A stretch of 64,000 nucleotides of DNA from Symsagittifera roscoffensis (taxonomy: Eukaryota > Xenacoelomorpha > Acoela > Convolutidae). Position 1 is the first letter of the stretch, and each line of letters opens with the position of its first letter. The stretch is from assembly GCF_963678635.1 (NCBI RefSeq), contig NC_087064.1, forward strand, positions 16,049,802-16,113,801, in the 5' to 3' direction. The notes beneath the pieces are model-generated. The model was not told where the DNA came from. It did no database searches and was given only the letters and a program-made list of their open reading frames with translations. Shown here in pieces: positions 42,301 through 54,165 of this stretch. The position numbers and the translations under genes are program-made.

Positions 42301-45300
42301 AGTCTCTTATGTTTTTTTTCTAGGCGTGTATGGTGCACACTTTGAACAGTGGGGGAGAAATTGTGAGATTTGTGAATTTACTCATCAATGACACGACCTT
42401 CCTTCTAGATGAGAGTCTGGAATGCATCAAGCGAATTCATGAAACACAGCAATTGATGAAAAATACAACAGTTAGTTTGTTGAAAATTCCATTAATTAAC
42501 AGCGAACTTGAGGTTGTTCTTTTAAAAAGTTGTGTTATCAAGCTGTTTAATGAAATACTACTAATGAAAATTACTCCTATGATCTGTCTAACTCTATAAG
42601 TAAATCTTTAAATTACGTTTTTTGACCGAGTCTTCGAGCTGGTACAAGCCTGGAAGTAATGGAAGTTAATAGGATCTAAACCATAATGTGATGTATTAAG
42701 GAGTGGAATAAACTTTCCAAAGATCAACAAGGTGCCAAAAAGAAGAAACTGCACGAAGACGAAAGCCAGTGTCGCAGCTACATGACTCTAGTGAATGAGA
42801 CCCTGAACATGTTCCATTATCTCACGAGGGATGTGCAGAAGCCGTTTCTGCTTCCCGAGATCATCGGCCGACTGGCCGCCATGCTCAATTGCTATCTGTC
42901 TCAACTTGTGGGACCGAACTACAAAGAACTTAACATAGGTCAGATCATATTTTCAAAATTCCAAAATCAAGCAATTCATCAATTCAAATTTGTGAATTGT
43001 GCGGCTGAAAGTTTTAAAACGCATAAATCTGCAACCGAATTCTATTGAACAGGAAAAATAATGTTTTATATTAATTGGGAGAACGAATTATTTAAAGTTA
43101 TGCAAATACTGGATTCAAATTCCAGACTATGTTTTAGAGAATCGAGAGAAATACGGATTCCAACCGAAAGCATTGCTGGACAACATCACTGACTTATATC
43201 TGCACCTCGATAGTAAGGAGCTGGTTGAGGCGATTGCCGCCGATGACAGGTTTGATTGCTTTTTAAGGATCTACTTAACAATTAACTACTTAAGGGGGTG
43301 GGTTAACAATTATCTATTTAAGAGAATGGGTGTGGGTTAATTTTCAAGTAGATAAAGTTTTCGAGAAGTATTCGACCAATCAGAAGGCAGCACAGTTCGA
43401 ATTTTAAATACAACGTTCTAGTGCTAATTTACTGCTTTTATTTATAGTCGTTGGCGATTCTTTTGTAGATTAGTAGATACCATAGGAGGAAGGGGGTTGA
43501 AATGAACTTTTGTCAAACAAATCTGGAATACCCTCAGGTGCTTAATTATTGGAGGGATCATAATTTTAGAGTGGGGGTCTGATTTGCGACCATCAATTCA
43601 GTTATCAGGGGTTTCCGATAGTTAAGCACCTGATAGTAATGTGAAATTGTATAAATGAGAATATCATGGCTAATTTTGAGCACATTTTTGTTTCCTTTTT
43701 GCATGACGACTTTTCCGATTAATTATTGCGTATTTATGCTGGAAGTTTTTGTAATTCGAATGAATTTATAATTCGTAATTTTTTGGCAGGTCTTATCGGG
43801 AAGAAATCTTTGTGAGTGCGGAGGAGACACTGAGGAGAGTGGGTCTGAAGACTGGTTCTGAACTAGAGAGATTCAGAAGGATGGCCAGTGAGGCCAAACA
43901 GTGCTATCTGGACAACATCCAGATGGAGGAGGACTTCGAGGATGCCCCAGATCACTATAGAGATCCCATCACACAGGTCACTATAAGTTAACTAGCTCGA
44001 GAAGAGTAAATCATTCAAGGTGAAAGTTTATTGGTAGCCATGTAGCGATTGGAAAATGGAGAAGTTATCCATTTTGTGTGCCTTCGGATTATTGAAGATC
44101 CATTATTAAGAGTAATGAACGTAGTTCACAACTATATAGGTCGTGATGATTTTTTTTCTTTCGTATTTTACAAAAAGTTTTAAAATTTGTTCTCGCTCAA
44201 ATTAATTTTTCCGTGATTTGAGTTTTGATTTCTTTTTCAGTTCATTTCCTTTATTGAAAGGAAGACACACTCCCTTGCCGAACAGCGAAAGCGTAAAGGT
44301 CTCGAAAAACGTAATCTACTTTAGTTTCGAAAGTGGAGTTTAATTATCAGATTTCCCAGCGAAATAAAAACTTTTCGAAAAACAAGTTTCCTTGCGTTCA
44401 TTACTCTTTTTCAACTGTCAGTTGGCTATGTTCTTAAATATTTGTGGACACCTTCTGACCGTAGCTTAGCAACTACTTTAATTGTAGTTAGGACAATGAC
44501 GCAACCTACAGCAGTAGTTTTATGTACAGTGTGTTTCAGGGGTGGTGTAACGATTAAATTTAAAGGAGAACAAGACTGCTTGTATATTAGGGCGAAGCCC
44601 TGAATGTTCCGACCGACTGTCCATTAATTCATATCGAATAGTTTTTGAGAAAAGAAAATATTGAAAACCTATAAACTTTGGACAATATCAAAGTGAAATG
44701 TTGAGTCGTGTGAAATTAATAATAATAAATTGTTTCCAGAGTTAAGAGTTATTTATAAAAATTTATAAATACAAATTGGAATCAGTTGGGAGGACATCAT
44801 TAAGCCAGCACGGCCCGTTTTCAGGTGTCTCACTAAGCGGAGAACAAAAAAATAGTTGAGTTCTTCGATCCAATGCAATGGACCTTGTACCGGTAAACAT
44901 TTATTAAACGTAAAACCTCTTTATTCGCACCTTGAAACCATTCTCTATATAAAAAAATGATTTTATTTTTTGTTTTCTTGGGTAGTCTTTTCCACCCATA
45001 ACCTAGAAAACACAGAAACAAAATCTACATATTGAGCAAAAAGGAATGCCCAATAAAACCGTATTTCCTAGAATGAAACTATCCAAAAATTTGATTAAAG
45101 CTATTCAATTGAAACCGAGAAGCACCATTCGAGAATGCGACCGATCCGATTAGCTAGCCTCAATTCAATTTGGAACGATTTTGTTGTGCGGGATAATAAA
45201 TCGCATAACGCTCTCAGCAATATGAATAAATTCTTCAAAGCGCCCAGAATTTAGTCCAGAACTTGGTCAATTTGGCAATTTTCAAACCCCAGAACAAAAA

Positions 45301-45747
45301 ATAATCTGAGATGAAATATGTATTTCAGGAAGTCAATATCTTGAATGAGGTATAAAAAATTTTTGTTGAAAACTATTTCGATCGGCGAAAGTTGACTGAA
45401 TAAAAAAACACACCGAGCATAAATATTCCCTTTTCTTCGAAAGTCGGAACAAAAACTATACCGCTATTGAGAGGCAGCCCTGAATTAAAGTGATTGTTTC
45501 GTCATTGTCACTTTGATTGAATCAGTTTCAATCGTGACGCGTGTAACTGTTTCAGGCTCTGATGACTGACCCAGTTCGACTTCCGAGCGGCAAAGTGATG
45601 GACAGGTCAGTCCTTAGCAGAATTCTCCTAGACAGTGCCATTGACCCCTTCAGTCGCCAGCCACTCTCCCAAGACAGCATCGAGGAGTGTCCGGAACTGA
45701 AACTGGAGATAGACAACTGGAAGAAGAACAGAGTCAGTCAGAAATAG
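33314..45747 (+). CDS. UBE4B: Ubiquitin chain elongation factor E4 (UBE4B/UFD2), 13 exons
   Basis: Exons: 33314-33490, 34302-35341, 35649-35838, 36175-36396, 40105-40305, 40724-40893, 41171-41338, 41689-41866, 42324-42470, 42701-42938, 43138-43249, 43790-43976, 45556-45747. Phases agree and give 3,222 nt (1,073 residues). The acceptor of exon 3 (GTTGGTTAG) is the least certain. The N-terminal [16 protein letters not shown] is the E4B signature. The Ufd2 core includes [70 protein letters not shown] and [10 protein letters not shown]. The last exon encodes the U-box ([16 protein letters not shown] ... DPFSRQPLS) that recruits E2. E4B extends ubiquitin chains on substrates handed over by p97/VCP. 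An acidic, serine-rich middle segment is shorter than in mammals. Intron 4 (3.7 kb) and intron 12 (1.6 kb) are repeat-filled. Confidence 0.95.
36397..40104. repeat. UBE4B intron 4: repeat mosaic
   Basis: It holds a 40-bp tandem repeat (36682-36801), a GCGAAGCTTCACTTCGC hairpin (37619-37635), a segment with GCATCAGTATTACAAATTC and AGCCTTAGCTGGGCTCCTAG (38,050-38,135) also seen at 60,870-60,955, and several overlapping pieces of the 350-bp dispersed repeat (38,380-38,720; 38,810-39,060; 39,160-39,260; 39,590-39,800). No gene is seen. Confidence 0.65.
36682..36801. repeat. Three tandem copies of a 40-bp unit
   Basis: AAATTGCGCTCTCGAATTAC then GAAAGCGGAAATGATGCGA is repeated at 36682, 36722 and 36762 with few differences. 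It looks like a local amplification of the inner part of the 350-bp dispersed repeat (compare ACTCTCCAAATACGAACGTG elsewhere). Confidence 0.85.
44119..44435 (+). repeat. Dispersed 350-bp repeat, well preserved copy
   Basis: It starts CGTAGTTCACAACTATATAG GTCGTGATGATTTTTT and ends CCTTGCGTTCATTACTC then CAACTGTCAGTTGGCTATGTT, a palindromic 3' end. Partial copies in the window: 30,970-31,160; 32,160-32,230; 38,380-38,720; 47,520-47,890; 50,045-50,130; 50,380-50,430; 50,540-50,590; 51,980-52,170; 54,565-54,935; 61,680-61,740. No coding potential. Confidence 0.7.
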
Positions 45748-45932
45748 ATGTAAATTGAAGAATATAATTTGAATCAACAGTGAAGAAAAATGGAGTCAGT
45801 TGAAATTTGAACGGACAGCAGCAGAACATCGTTGAACTTCGGCAAACCATTTATGACAGCAGATATGAAGATATTCTGAAATGAGCTTATTATTTAAAAA
45901 CACATTCATGCTAAAACTGTGTACTACGCTTA

Positions 45933-45938
45933 AATAAA
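45933..45938 (+). terminator. Polyadenylation signal AATAAA after UBE4B
   Basis: The first AATAAA after the UBE4B stop, 186 bp downstream. The spacer to the next acceptor is about 560 bp and otherwise empty. Confidence 0.45.
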
Positions 45939-46327
45939 TTGATGATACCGTTTTCAAAGATAAAAGAACGTTGCTTTCAACTGTGTAAGCTAATAGTGTA
46001 ATTTAATTTGAACTGTTCATGATTGAATTTCAGCTGAAATGTTCCTGGTTGTGGTGAAAATGAGGTAAAACTTCAAGGTGTAATCTTATAACAAAATTGG
46101 AATGATTTTTGATCAGAATTTGGTTTTGCCTCATCTGTTTAAATTTGTAGGCGTCAATAATCTGCAATAGTGTCATATTTTACGTTAGAATTGGAGATAT
46201 TAAAATTTATCACAGTTTAAACTAACTATACTGTCCTGAAATTCATTTGAAAAAATAGCATTGTTTCTACGTTCTCATTAAGTTGTTCAATTTGCATATC
46301 CGTTTCAGAGACAATATGTAAATAGCC

Positions 46328-49300
46328 ATGAATGAGAAATCAAACATAGGAACAAATAATAATTATTCTGGAAGTACAGGAAGTACATATCCGAACCCTC
46401 CGACACCTTCGGCACCTCCGAGTTATGAAGAGTCGGTCGGATACCCGGACTTGACGCACTTGATTCCTGGAAGTACCAGGTCCCAAAATGTGTCTCCGGC
46501 ACCTAACGAAAACCCGTCGGGTTCTAATGATTATGGAAACCGCGCCACCTCAACCAATGTGCCTACATATACTGACAGGAACGACCACTGGGGAGTGATA
46601 GGGTATTATCAACCTGTTCAAACTCAAGATGCAATTGCCCTTTCGGAACCGTACATAGTTTTAACTCTACCAGAAGACGTGATCCCTCGGCTTAAACCCC
46701 AGCAGAAGCCTAACTTGCCTTATTTGCAATGGTAAGTTGACTATTCAACTGAGTATCTTGAATGATCGGATTGAAAGCTGTGTTAAAACATAATTATAAA
46801 GATTGAGTTGTTGATTGTGGAATTTAAGGCTTAAACAAAAAACTGTATGGGTATTAAGACCAGGCCTTTGATTTTTTTCAGCATAAACCATGAACTGCTT
46901 AACGTAAACCTAGCTTGCAGTGATAAACGAACGGCTTTTTATTACGAATTTCGCTTTGTAGCAGCTGGCACTGGTGCTCTGTTGGTCTGCAGGAAATCCA
47001 AGTGCCTCCATACTTCAGGTCTTCTTGCAGAGTTCCAGTCGATGCCAAGTTCTCACTCGACTTTGACAAGATTAACTTTATGCAAAGACAAGTGCGCGTG
47101 TTTGCTGCAGCACCCGACTCAATGTTTCACTTACAGGTAACACCTCAAATGCTAGATATGAGTTGTATAAGCGATGCAGAGTTGTTGGCACTATTTTTGC
47201 AATCAATTAATTGAAGGCAATCAGCAGAAATCATTCAGAAGTGTTCTGATAGGAAGTTTCTACGCAATTCTATCGCTCTAATAGTGTCCAAAATCTAGGT
47301 CACTGGAAAATAGTATTTTTCGGCCGGTTATAGAGTTCTAGGATAATCAGCGAATGATAAACATAAAGCGATAAGCAGGTGCTATCAAATGTTGTACCAT
47401 AGTTTTTTTGCATGTAAACAACTAAATTAACAGAAAATTGTATCATTTCTTTCTTTTCTAGCTGGAAGTTGGCGTTATCTCTTCTTCCCTTGCTTTGTTT
47501 TTAGAGGGTATTTTGATGCTTGAGTGTCAAAGAACGAAGTGATTTTCACTAATGTAGGTCGTGATAATTTTTTTGTTTTGTTTTTGGGAAAAAGTCTGAA
47601 ACTTTTTGGGCTCAATTTCGATTTTTAAGAGTTTTTATATAGGTCGTGACGATTCCAGAAAAAGTTTTAAACTGCTCTAATGAGGAAAGAAGTGCTTTCA
47701 TATTTATAAATGCACATATGAATGTCCCTAGGTATATATGCAAATTTTTGAGTGTAATTCAAGTTAATTTTCTAACACGTAGAGAAAATGCACTCTCCAA
47801 GTATGAAAAATGTAATGGCGCGACAAAAACATGACTGATTTCTAGATTTCCCTGCAGAATATTTTTTTCCTTAATCCAGTTTTCTCAAAAAGTTATTTTT
47901 ATTACACTAGCGCGCTTGCGAGCGTTAGTGTATTAGTACGAACCGTCTTTTTTTCTAACCTAACTTGCAAAAAATGTTCATTAAAAGTGTTCACTTATAT
48001 GGGTAATTTTACTGTAACATTCAAAATTGCATAGCATCTGTTCTCTGCTTTTTTTGGCTAGTGTTTGTGATCTGTTAAGCGTCCGTGGCTGAGTGGTTAG
48101 TGTGTTAGAGTCATAATCTCTAGGTCGCAGATCGAATCCGAGAAGCAGTCGAATTTTTTTTTTACTAATTCGAGGCTTATTTCTACTTTTTCTTATTGCA
48201 CTTTATGGAGCTGCTTGTTGTGTTATTGCTAGTGTTCGCGAAGCACAGCTTTGCCTCTGTGTCAAAAAAGTGCCAGTTATATTTTCCTCTTGAAATTCAA
48301 AGAGATTTCAGGCCAGTATTTTTTTTATTCGAAATTGGATTTTTAAAATTGTTTTTCTTGTTCTTTGCGTTCAACTACGCTTTTCCAATTGTCTGTTGAC
48401 TATGCTTCGTGGTTTGACTTTTGATCTTTTTTGAAAGTTCAGATCATTTAGTTTGTTAAAAGGAGGCACATCCCGCTATCAAACAGTAAAAGTGAAAAGA
48501 TCACAAAAACATGAGGAACTTCTAGTTTCAAAATGGATTTAAATATTTTGAGTTCCCAGCAGAAACAAGTTACCTATTGATCCAGTTTTCTCTAATTGCG
48601 AAATTTGAGAAAAAAAACCCTTTGAAATTAATTGGTGAAGATTGAAGAGCTTCAACGTGATAGTTTTTTCTCCGAAATGCAAAGTTTGTTTTTTCTGTTC
48701 TTTTTACACTTTTTGAACTATCTGTCCATTTTATATAGTTGTTAGTTTTCACTTGCGAGAGGAAATGATTTGAAATCGGTAACGAGGTTTGTTGCATTCA
48801 AACTATTTTTAAAATAAATATATAGGAAATTCACCATGTTGCTTAACGTCGATGCATTTCCTAATTGATCTTCTGGTAAGGCGCATGCCTTGGGGTGAAA
48901 GGTCTGGGCAAAGAGTTCGGTCAGTGTTGTGTTTTCGCGGTATGTATGGAAGTTGATACATTTTTTGTAAAAAACATGTCGGAGCATCGTTCGATTTGAT
49001 TCATAGACCATCGTTTCTCTGCTTGTCTTTCCAAAGCATGGAAGGGCTTTTCTACCGGTTGAAGCAATTTTAATTAAATTTAAAGTCTTTTTTAATTTGT
49101 AAATTATTAACTCTAATTTTGTTCAATTTCTTTTTGTTCCTCCCATTAAAAATGTGGAGAAAGCCTATATTCGTTTGTCCTAAGTTTTTTTTCCACGCAT
49201 AATCAGAAACTTAAATAATCATCGGAATGGGAGACTGGTACATCATATTAAAGCCCGTTTTTTCATTAAAATTCTGAATTTCTTCGTTTTTAGTCCAATT

Positions 49301-50913
49301 TCGAGCAATTAAATGTAAGCAAGCAGCCTTGTTATTGCAGGATCACAAGCCATGCAAATATAGTTTCATTCCAGTAAAATTATTAGTGCTAACTTGGGAA
49401 TAAAAAACTTCAAAGTTTCAAAAAATTTTGTGAAAAAAATGATTTTAATTTTTTTTTTCATATCATTTTCGATTATAACCGTTGCACGATTTGCCTTTTT
49501 TCTACTGTGACTGCCGGCTTAATTACCGTTCGCTACGTTGCTCTGAATGTTTTTAACGCTTGGATAAGTTTTTTTCCTGTTTCTTGTTTTTCTTAAATTG
49601 AACAGCATTTGAGACAAAGGTATGAAGTTTTTTGCCATTTTTCTTTTGATTATTTTTAAATTTATTTTCTTTTGCAATGCGCAGCTTTGCTTGTGTTTAA
49701 AGACATTATATGGTAGAAAGATATAAAAACTGAAGGAAGTTTTTACTGGGTCTAATATCAAAGCTGATGTTTCATTTGCTGTAACCGTTACACGATTTGC
49801 CTTTTTCTGTGACTGTTGAACATGACTAAATTCTACGTTTTTGTTAGATCACACGACTCACAAAAACAAACTCTAATTTGAAGCAAAACAAAGCATTCAA
49901 GTTTCACAGCTGGAACGATTGTCTACCGAGTACGGTCGGTTAATTACAGTTAGCTTCGCGGCTCTAAATGTTTTTAACGCTAGGTATTTGTTTTTTTCCG
50001 GTTTTATGTTTACCTTAAATTGAACAGAAAAGGCCATATATTTTTTTTTGTTGAAAATCGAAGTACGATTTTTTTCAGAAAAGTCAATATTTTTTTACTG
50101 TTTAGTTACGTTCATTGACTCTTTTCCAACTGGCTATGGTTTTTTTGTCCAAGTTCAGGCAGGGCAGATTCCCATCATTATACGAGACATTTCCACCATC
50201 AGAGAAAGAATGGATGAAGATTGGAAATTTACCTATTGATCGAGTTTTCTCACATTGGGTTTATTTTGTCCAAAAATTGTCACATAGTAATTTAAAGAGA
50301 TTTAAGGTCATCTATTTTTTTTCCATCGAAATTCGCAAGTTTTTTTTTCAAACTATTCAGTTTTTTTTTTACTTTTTACTTACTTGCGATCGTTGGCTCT
50401 TTTCTAACTGTCTGTTGGCTATATTTAAAAAAATTATCACGTTTGTTTTTGTTTATAAGAGTCCATGAACATTGAGTTAGTTTTGTCAAAACAGTGGGTC
50501 AATCATAAATTGTTCTAGAAATTCGCTTATTCGAATGTCAGTGTTTTGTTTCCTTGCGTTCATTACTCTTTTCCAACTGTCGGTTGGTGATCGGTGATTT
50601 GTAAGAAGTCTATTCTTTTTAGCTGGTTTGGCAAATCCTATTACCAGAATTTTCCGTGCCCTAATTTGCGAAATTTTTTCGTATCTCACATTTACAGATT
50701 CTATTTCATTTTTCGCAGCATAATTTCCCCGATTGCTGGATGAAAATAATTTGTTTACTGTTGTTTCAGAGTGGAATAGTTAGCAAAGCTAAGACAAGCT
50801 ATCAGACAAATTTCATCAAAGGAATTGCTGACAAACTTGCAAACTGCACTTTACGAATCACAACGACGACAGGAATCAGATTCTACAAATTTCAGAGCCT
50901 TCATTCAAGATGA
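46328..50913 (+). CDS. Unrecognised PPxY-motif protein, probably 4 exons
   Basis: I do not recognise the family. Exon 1 (46328-46731) begins 19 bases after a strong acceptor (CCGTTTCAG, 46308) and encodes an Asn/Ser/Pro-rich N-terminus with APPSYEESV, a PPxY motif of the kind bound by WW domains of NEDD4-type ligases. Then comes an ordered segment WGVIGYYQPVQ ... YIVLTLPEDVIPRLK. Exon 2 may be a 22-nt microexon (46882-46903), exon 3 is 46993-47136 (EIQVPPYFRSSCRVPVDA and later QRQVRVFAAAPDS) and the last exon 50770-50913 (SGIVSKAKTSYQ, then RITTTTGIRFYKFQ, TGA). Phases agree and give 237 residues, rich in predicted beta strands. An alternative keeps 46882-47140 as one exon in another frame. 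It is the last gene of the plus-strand cluster. Confidence 0.45.
47137..50769. repeat. Repeat-filled intron of the PPxY gene
   Basis: It contains parts of the 350-bp dispersed repeat (47,520-47,890 and several near 50,045-50,590), the inverted repeat TACACTAGCGCGC..TTAGTGTA (47903-47933), a tRNA-like module (48079-48151), a GCGAAGCACAGC hairpin (48238-48254), and a copy of the CATCATATTAAAGCCC segment (49,230). No gene is seen. Confidence 0.6.
48079..48151 (+). repeat. tRNA-like head of a SINE-type repeat
   Basis: About 72 nt with an A box (GTGGCTGAGTGGTTAG), a perfect 5-bp anticodon stem (TAGAG/CTCTA around TCATAAT, reminiscent of elongator tRNA-Met) and a B-box variant (AGATCGAATCC). The acceptor and T stems do not pair, so it is not a working tRNA. 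A GTCGAATTTTTTTTT tail and the GCGAAGC hairpin follow, as in the related repeats. Confidence 0.6.
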
Positions 50914-52585
50914 ATTTTTTCATTTTTTCTTTTTAATTGGTCAATTTTTTGTCCAGTGCAAACTTCTCATCCTTTGAAGAAATTTATTTTGAAGATTAGA
51001 ATTTAAAAATAACTATTGGCTTCAATTAAATTGTGTCGAATTGGTTTTTACTTTTTCTATTTTGTGGTTTTGATAAATTTCATCGTTAATGGCTTGGTTA
51101 AATGTGCAATTCGCAGATCAAGTCTACTTTTTCTTTTGCTGTTGTTGTTTGTTATCCGTAGTGGACTCTTTTCTGCTGTTGTTCTGGGTCTGATTCTGAC
51201 TATCTGAAAACAAAAAGCATTGTTTTGAACAGATTTTTTGAAAGTCTGAATTCGGGAAAGTTGCAGAAAAAGTCTTTTGGGCGAGCAAGTTCTCTATTAA
51301 GATATATAATGGTCCGAAGTTAGAGCCAAAAGTTGATCATTACTCACTTTTCCAGGGTGAGCAAAAACTATTTGAAGTATCTATTAAACTGCGTTTTTTA
51401 TTGCACGAGTACTAGACTTTTTCTCTGTAAATAACTTTGTTTGCAAGACTCACTGGACTCATTTCCGGGAAGCCTCCTTTAGCTACAAATTTACTGCAAA
51501 AGGCCTATTTTATGCATTTTGGCATTTTAAATATCTGGCCAATTCGAGATTTGCTTTTTTTCGGCTTGATAGGTATTGGCCTATTATATATTGGTTTAGT
51601 GGCCTCATATGGCGTCGTTTGACGAGCAAAAAAAGTTTGCGTGTGGGTGTGTTTTGAGGGTGAGGCAGACTTAATAATTTTTTTGAAGTCTTGTTAGATT
51701 TTTTCAGCTTAAAGGTTTGGACGCTTTCCGGCTTTGTTACCGTTTGGTTTGTTTTCTTCTGATGCTAATTTTACATTGTCTTGGCATATTTTCGTTTCAA
51801 AACTAGCTTTTTCATTTTGGTAGATTTGTTTTTCGACATTATTTCGTTTTTGTTCAAAAAGTCTTTTAAAATGCGATTATTCCAAAATAAGTGATTTTAT
51901 GCTTTTAATTGCATATATGAATTCCCCTAGCTCTTTTTTCATTGCATATATGAATTCCCCTAGCTCTTAATCTTGACGGTTATATGCTCTTTTTGAGTTC
52001 AATATAAATAATTTGCTAGAAAATAGGCAATACGCACTCTCCAACTATAACAGCTTAAATGGCGCAAAAAAGGTGATCGATTTCTGGTTTCGAAAGTGGA
52101 GTTCACAAAAAAAACCATATTTCGTCTCTGCGTTCATCAGATTTTTTATACTGTCTATTGGCTATGTTTTTGTGTCGCAAGTGGTGCGAAGCTCCGCAAA
52201 GCCTCTGTGTTGGATTTTCTTTGCAAGAGCAAGTGTATTGTTAATGGTAGCTAGACTTTTTTCATGAAACAACCTTCCTTACAAATAAGTTAGAGTTATT
52301 CAGATCTGTAATGGTATTTTGGGCAGCGCGCGTTTCAAATTTCTTTTTCGATTTTTGAGCTGCTGTTGTTTGCAAACGAATTCAAAATTTTTAGTTGTAA
52401 AAGAATACGTTATAAAGGTCTGGATGATTTTTTGTTTCATTTGAAAAATAAATTTGTTCATATTTTTCTCTCGCGTCTTTCTGAAATGTTTTTTGTGTCT
52501 TGTTTTGAAAAATTCCTAACTGCACTGCTCACATTTAAAGGTACGGCTGACAGTAATTACTCTGTTAAAATCTAACCCGCTAAAA
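50914..52585. other. Intergenic region between convergent genes, repeat-rich
   Basis: No gene recognised. It holds a two-copy 33-bp direct repeat with GCATATATGAATTCCCCTAG (51,909 and 51,942), relatives of 58,110-58,260 at 51,410-51,600, a piece of the 350-bp repeat (51,980-52,170) and a GCGAAGCTCCGC hairpin variant (52186-52203). Confidence 0.5.
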
Positions 52586-54165
52586 TCAACCCGCTAAAAT
52601 CATGTCTGTAAAAAAGTAAGTGGAAATTAATTTACTTTGTCCGCTTTTGTCTTTTTTCTTGTCTTCTTTGGCCTGTACTTCTACATCAGCAAAATTCTGG
52701 ATTTGCTCTTTCATCTGGTTCAAATCTTCTTCATACGCCAGTCTGACCTGAGTATCAATTAAAGTGAGCTCTCAAGTTGCAACTAAACTGTTAAAAAGTT
52801 CTTGGAAAGGTGTTTTGATGAGGCAGAAAGCATTTTGTCGAAGTTTTCATGGAAAATTTTGGTGGTTTTTTGGCGGAGAAATTTTTAAAGAGGACATTTG
52901 TCAATGGGTTTTTTTTTGTTTTTTAGATATCATAACTAGAAGTGCTGTTTTTTAATAATTGAAATTGCGCTTGAGTGCCTCTCACCTGGGCGGGAGCAGC
53001 GATTTGCTCCATTTTTTCTTTGATGTCCGCGAACTCCTGGATGCTCTCCTGTGCTTTGGTCGTATTTACGCAGATCAGCGCAAATTCTCCGTCTGATGCA
53101 AACAAAAATGTCTAATTTTGTTATATTTGAGGGTTTTTTATGCAATTGTTTATTTTTGTAAATCCAGATGATGCAATTGACACTTTTCCTTGATGTTCCT
53201 TGAGGTTCTTTAAATGTTTTTTTTTGGTACCTGGCATCTTGTTGTAGGATGAGGCCTTCTCGCCCCTGACGGGTGTGATGGATATCTTGCATGCGTCTTT
53301 GAACTTGTCACTTGCAAAGTACAATTCCTTCTCTACCTTCTTTTTTTCCTCCAACAAAGGAATCATTTGCTCTTGATGTCTTAAGTGCAAGTCCTTCAAC
53401 AGTTGCGCTTTCCTAAAAAATGCCCTCACTTTTATTTTCAGGGATAAGTACTTCTAAGATTTAGTAAGTTGCTGATATGAAAGTGGGTTTTGCCTTGCGT
53501 TGAGCTGCTTGTCCAGTTCTTTGAAGGTGGCGTGAATGAGCCTTTGACCGACGTTCTCGGATACCTGTAACATGTTCGAAGAGTAAAGTTAACGAGTCCT
53601 ACAGATGAATTTGATTGCGAAGACTCCGAGTACTTGAGCTTTGATAGTTGTTACTTAATTACCTTGAGACTGTCGAGTGCATCCTGGATGTCTCGGATGT
53701 TCTTCCTGTGGATCTTTCTTTCAAGACTGGCCGCCTCCTCCCGACTGCTCATGAACTCCTCCAGGAGACCCTCGACGTGCTTGGTTCTAATTTGACATGG
53801 TTCAGAAATAATAAGAACTCCATTTATCAAAAGCTGGATATAAAAGAGCATCGATATTCTGAACAGCAAATTAGCATATGATAACGTGCAACATTTTTTG
53901 TTGAAAAAAATCAAGCTATTTCTCAAGGGAGGCGCTTTTTTAAAGTCGCGGTAAATCACCTGCAGTTATCGCAAAGCTTCTGAGCACAGTGTACACAGTG
54001 GTTGAAGTCGGTCTTCTCCACTCCACAGCCCCCCTCGCACGGCTTCCCTCCTCCTCCCCCACCTCCGCCTCCCCCACCACCACCGCCTCCCTGACTGTTC
54101 TCATTTTCCCCGCCCCGACTACGCTGTGTCTGATTACCCGACCCTTTCTTCACCGTCACCGACAT
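52586..54165 (-). CDS. B-box zinc finger and coiled-coil protein, 6 exons
   Basis: Exons on the minus strand: 54165-53960, 53786-53663, 53564-53494, 53412-53231, 53092-52986, 52747-52586. Phases agree and give 852 nt (283 residues). The N-terminus has a run of 15 glycines, then a TRIM-like B-box pattern (CEGGC, then HCVHCAQKLCDNC and RTKH) with CxxC, CxxC and H ligands. A long charged alpha-helical region follows (EEFMSSREEAASLERKIHRK, LLKDLHLRHQEQMIPLLEEK, ESIQEFADIKEKMEQI), typical of TRIM coiled coils. No RING is present. Intron 3 seems to use a GC donor (CGCAAG/GCAAAA). The last exon could continue past 52,630 through a GTAAAT donor, so the C-terminus is uncertain. The start is preceded by GAATTGCAG. 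Function cannot be assigned; TRIM relatives act in ubiquitination or scaffolding. Confidence 0.75.

Noticed and set aside
48079-48151. Functional tRNA gene
   Set aside because: Only the anticodon stem pairs; acceptor and T stems fail, and the flanks match other dispersed repeats.
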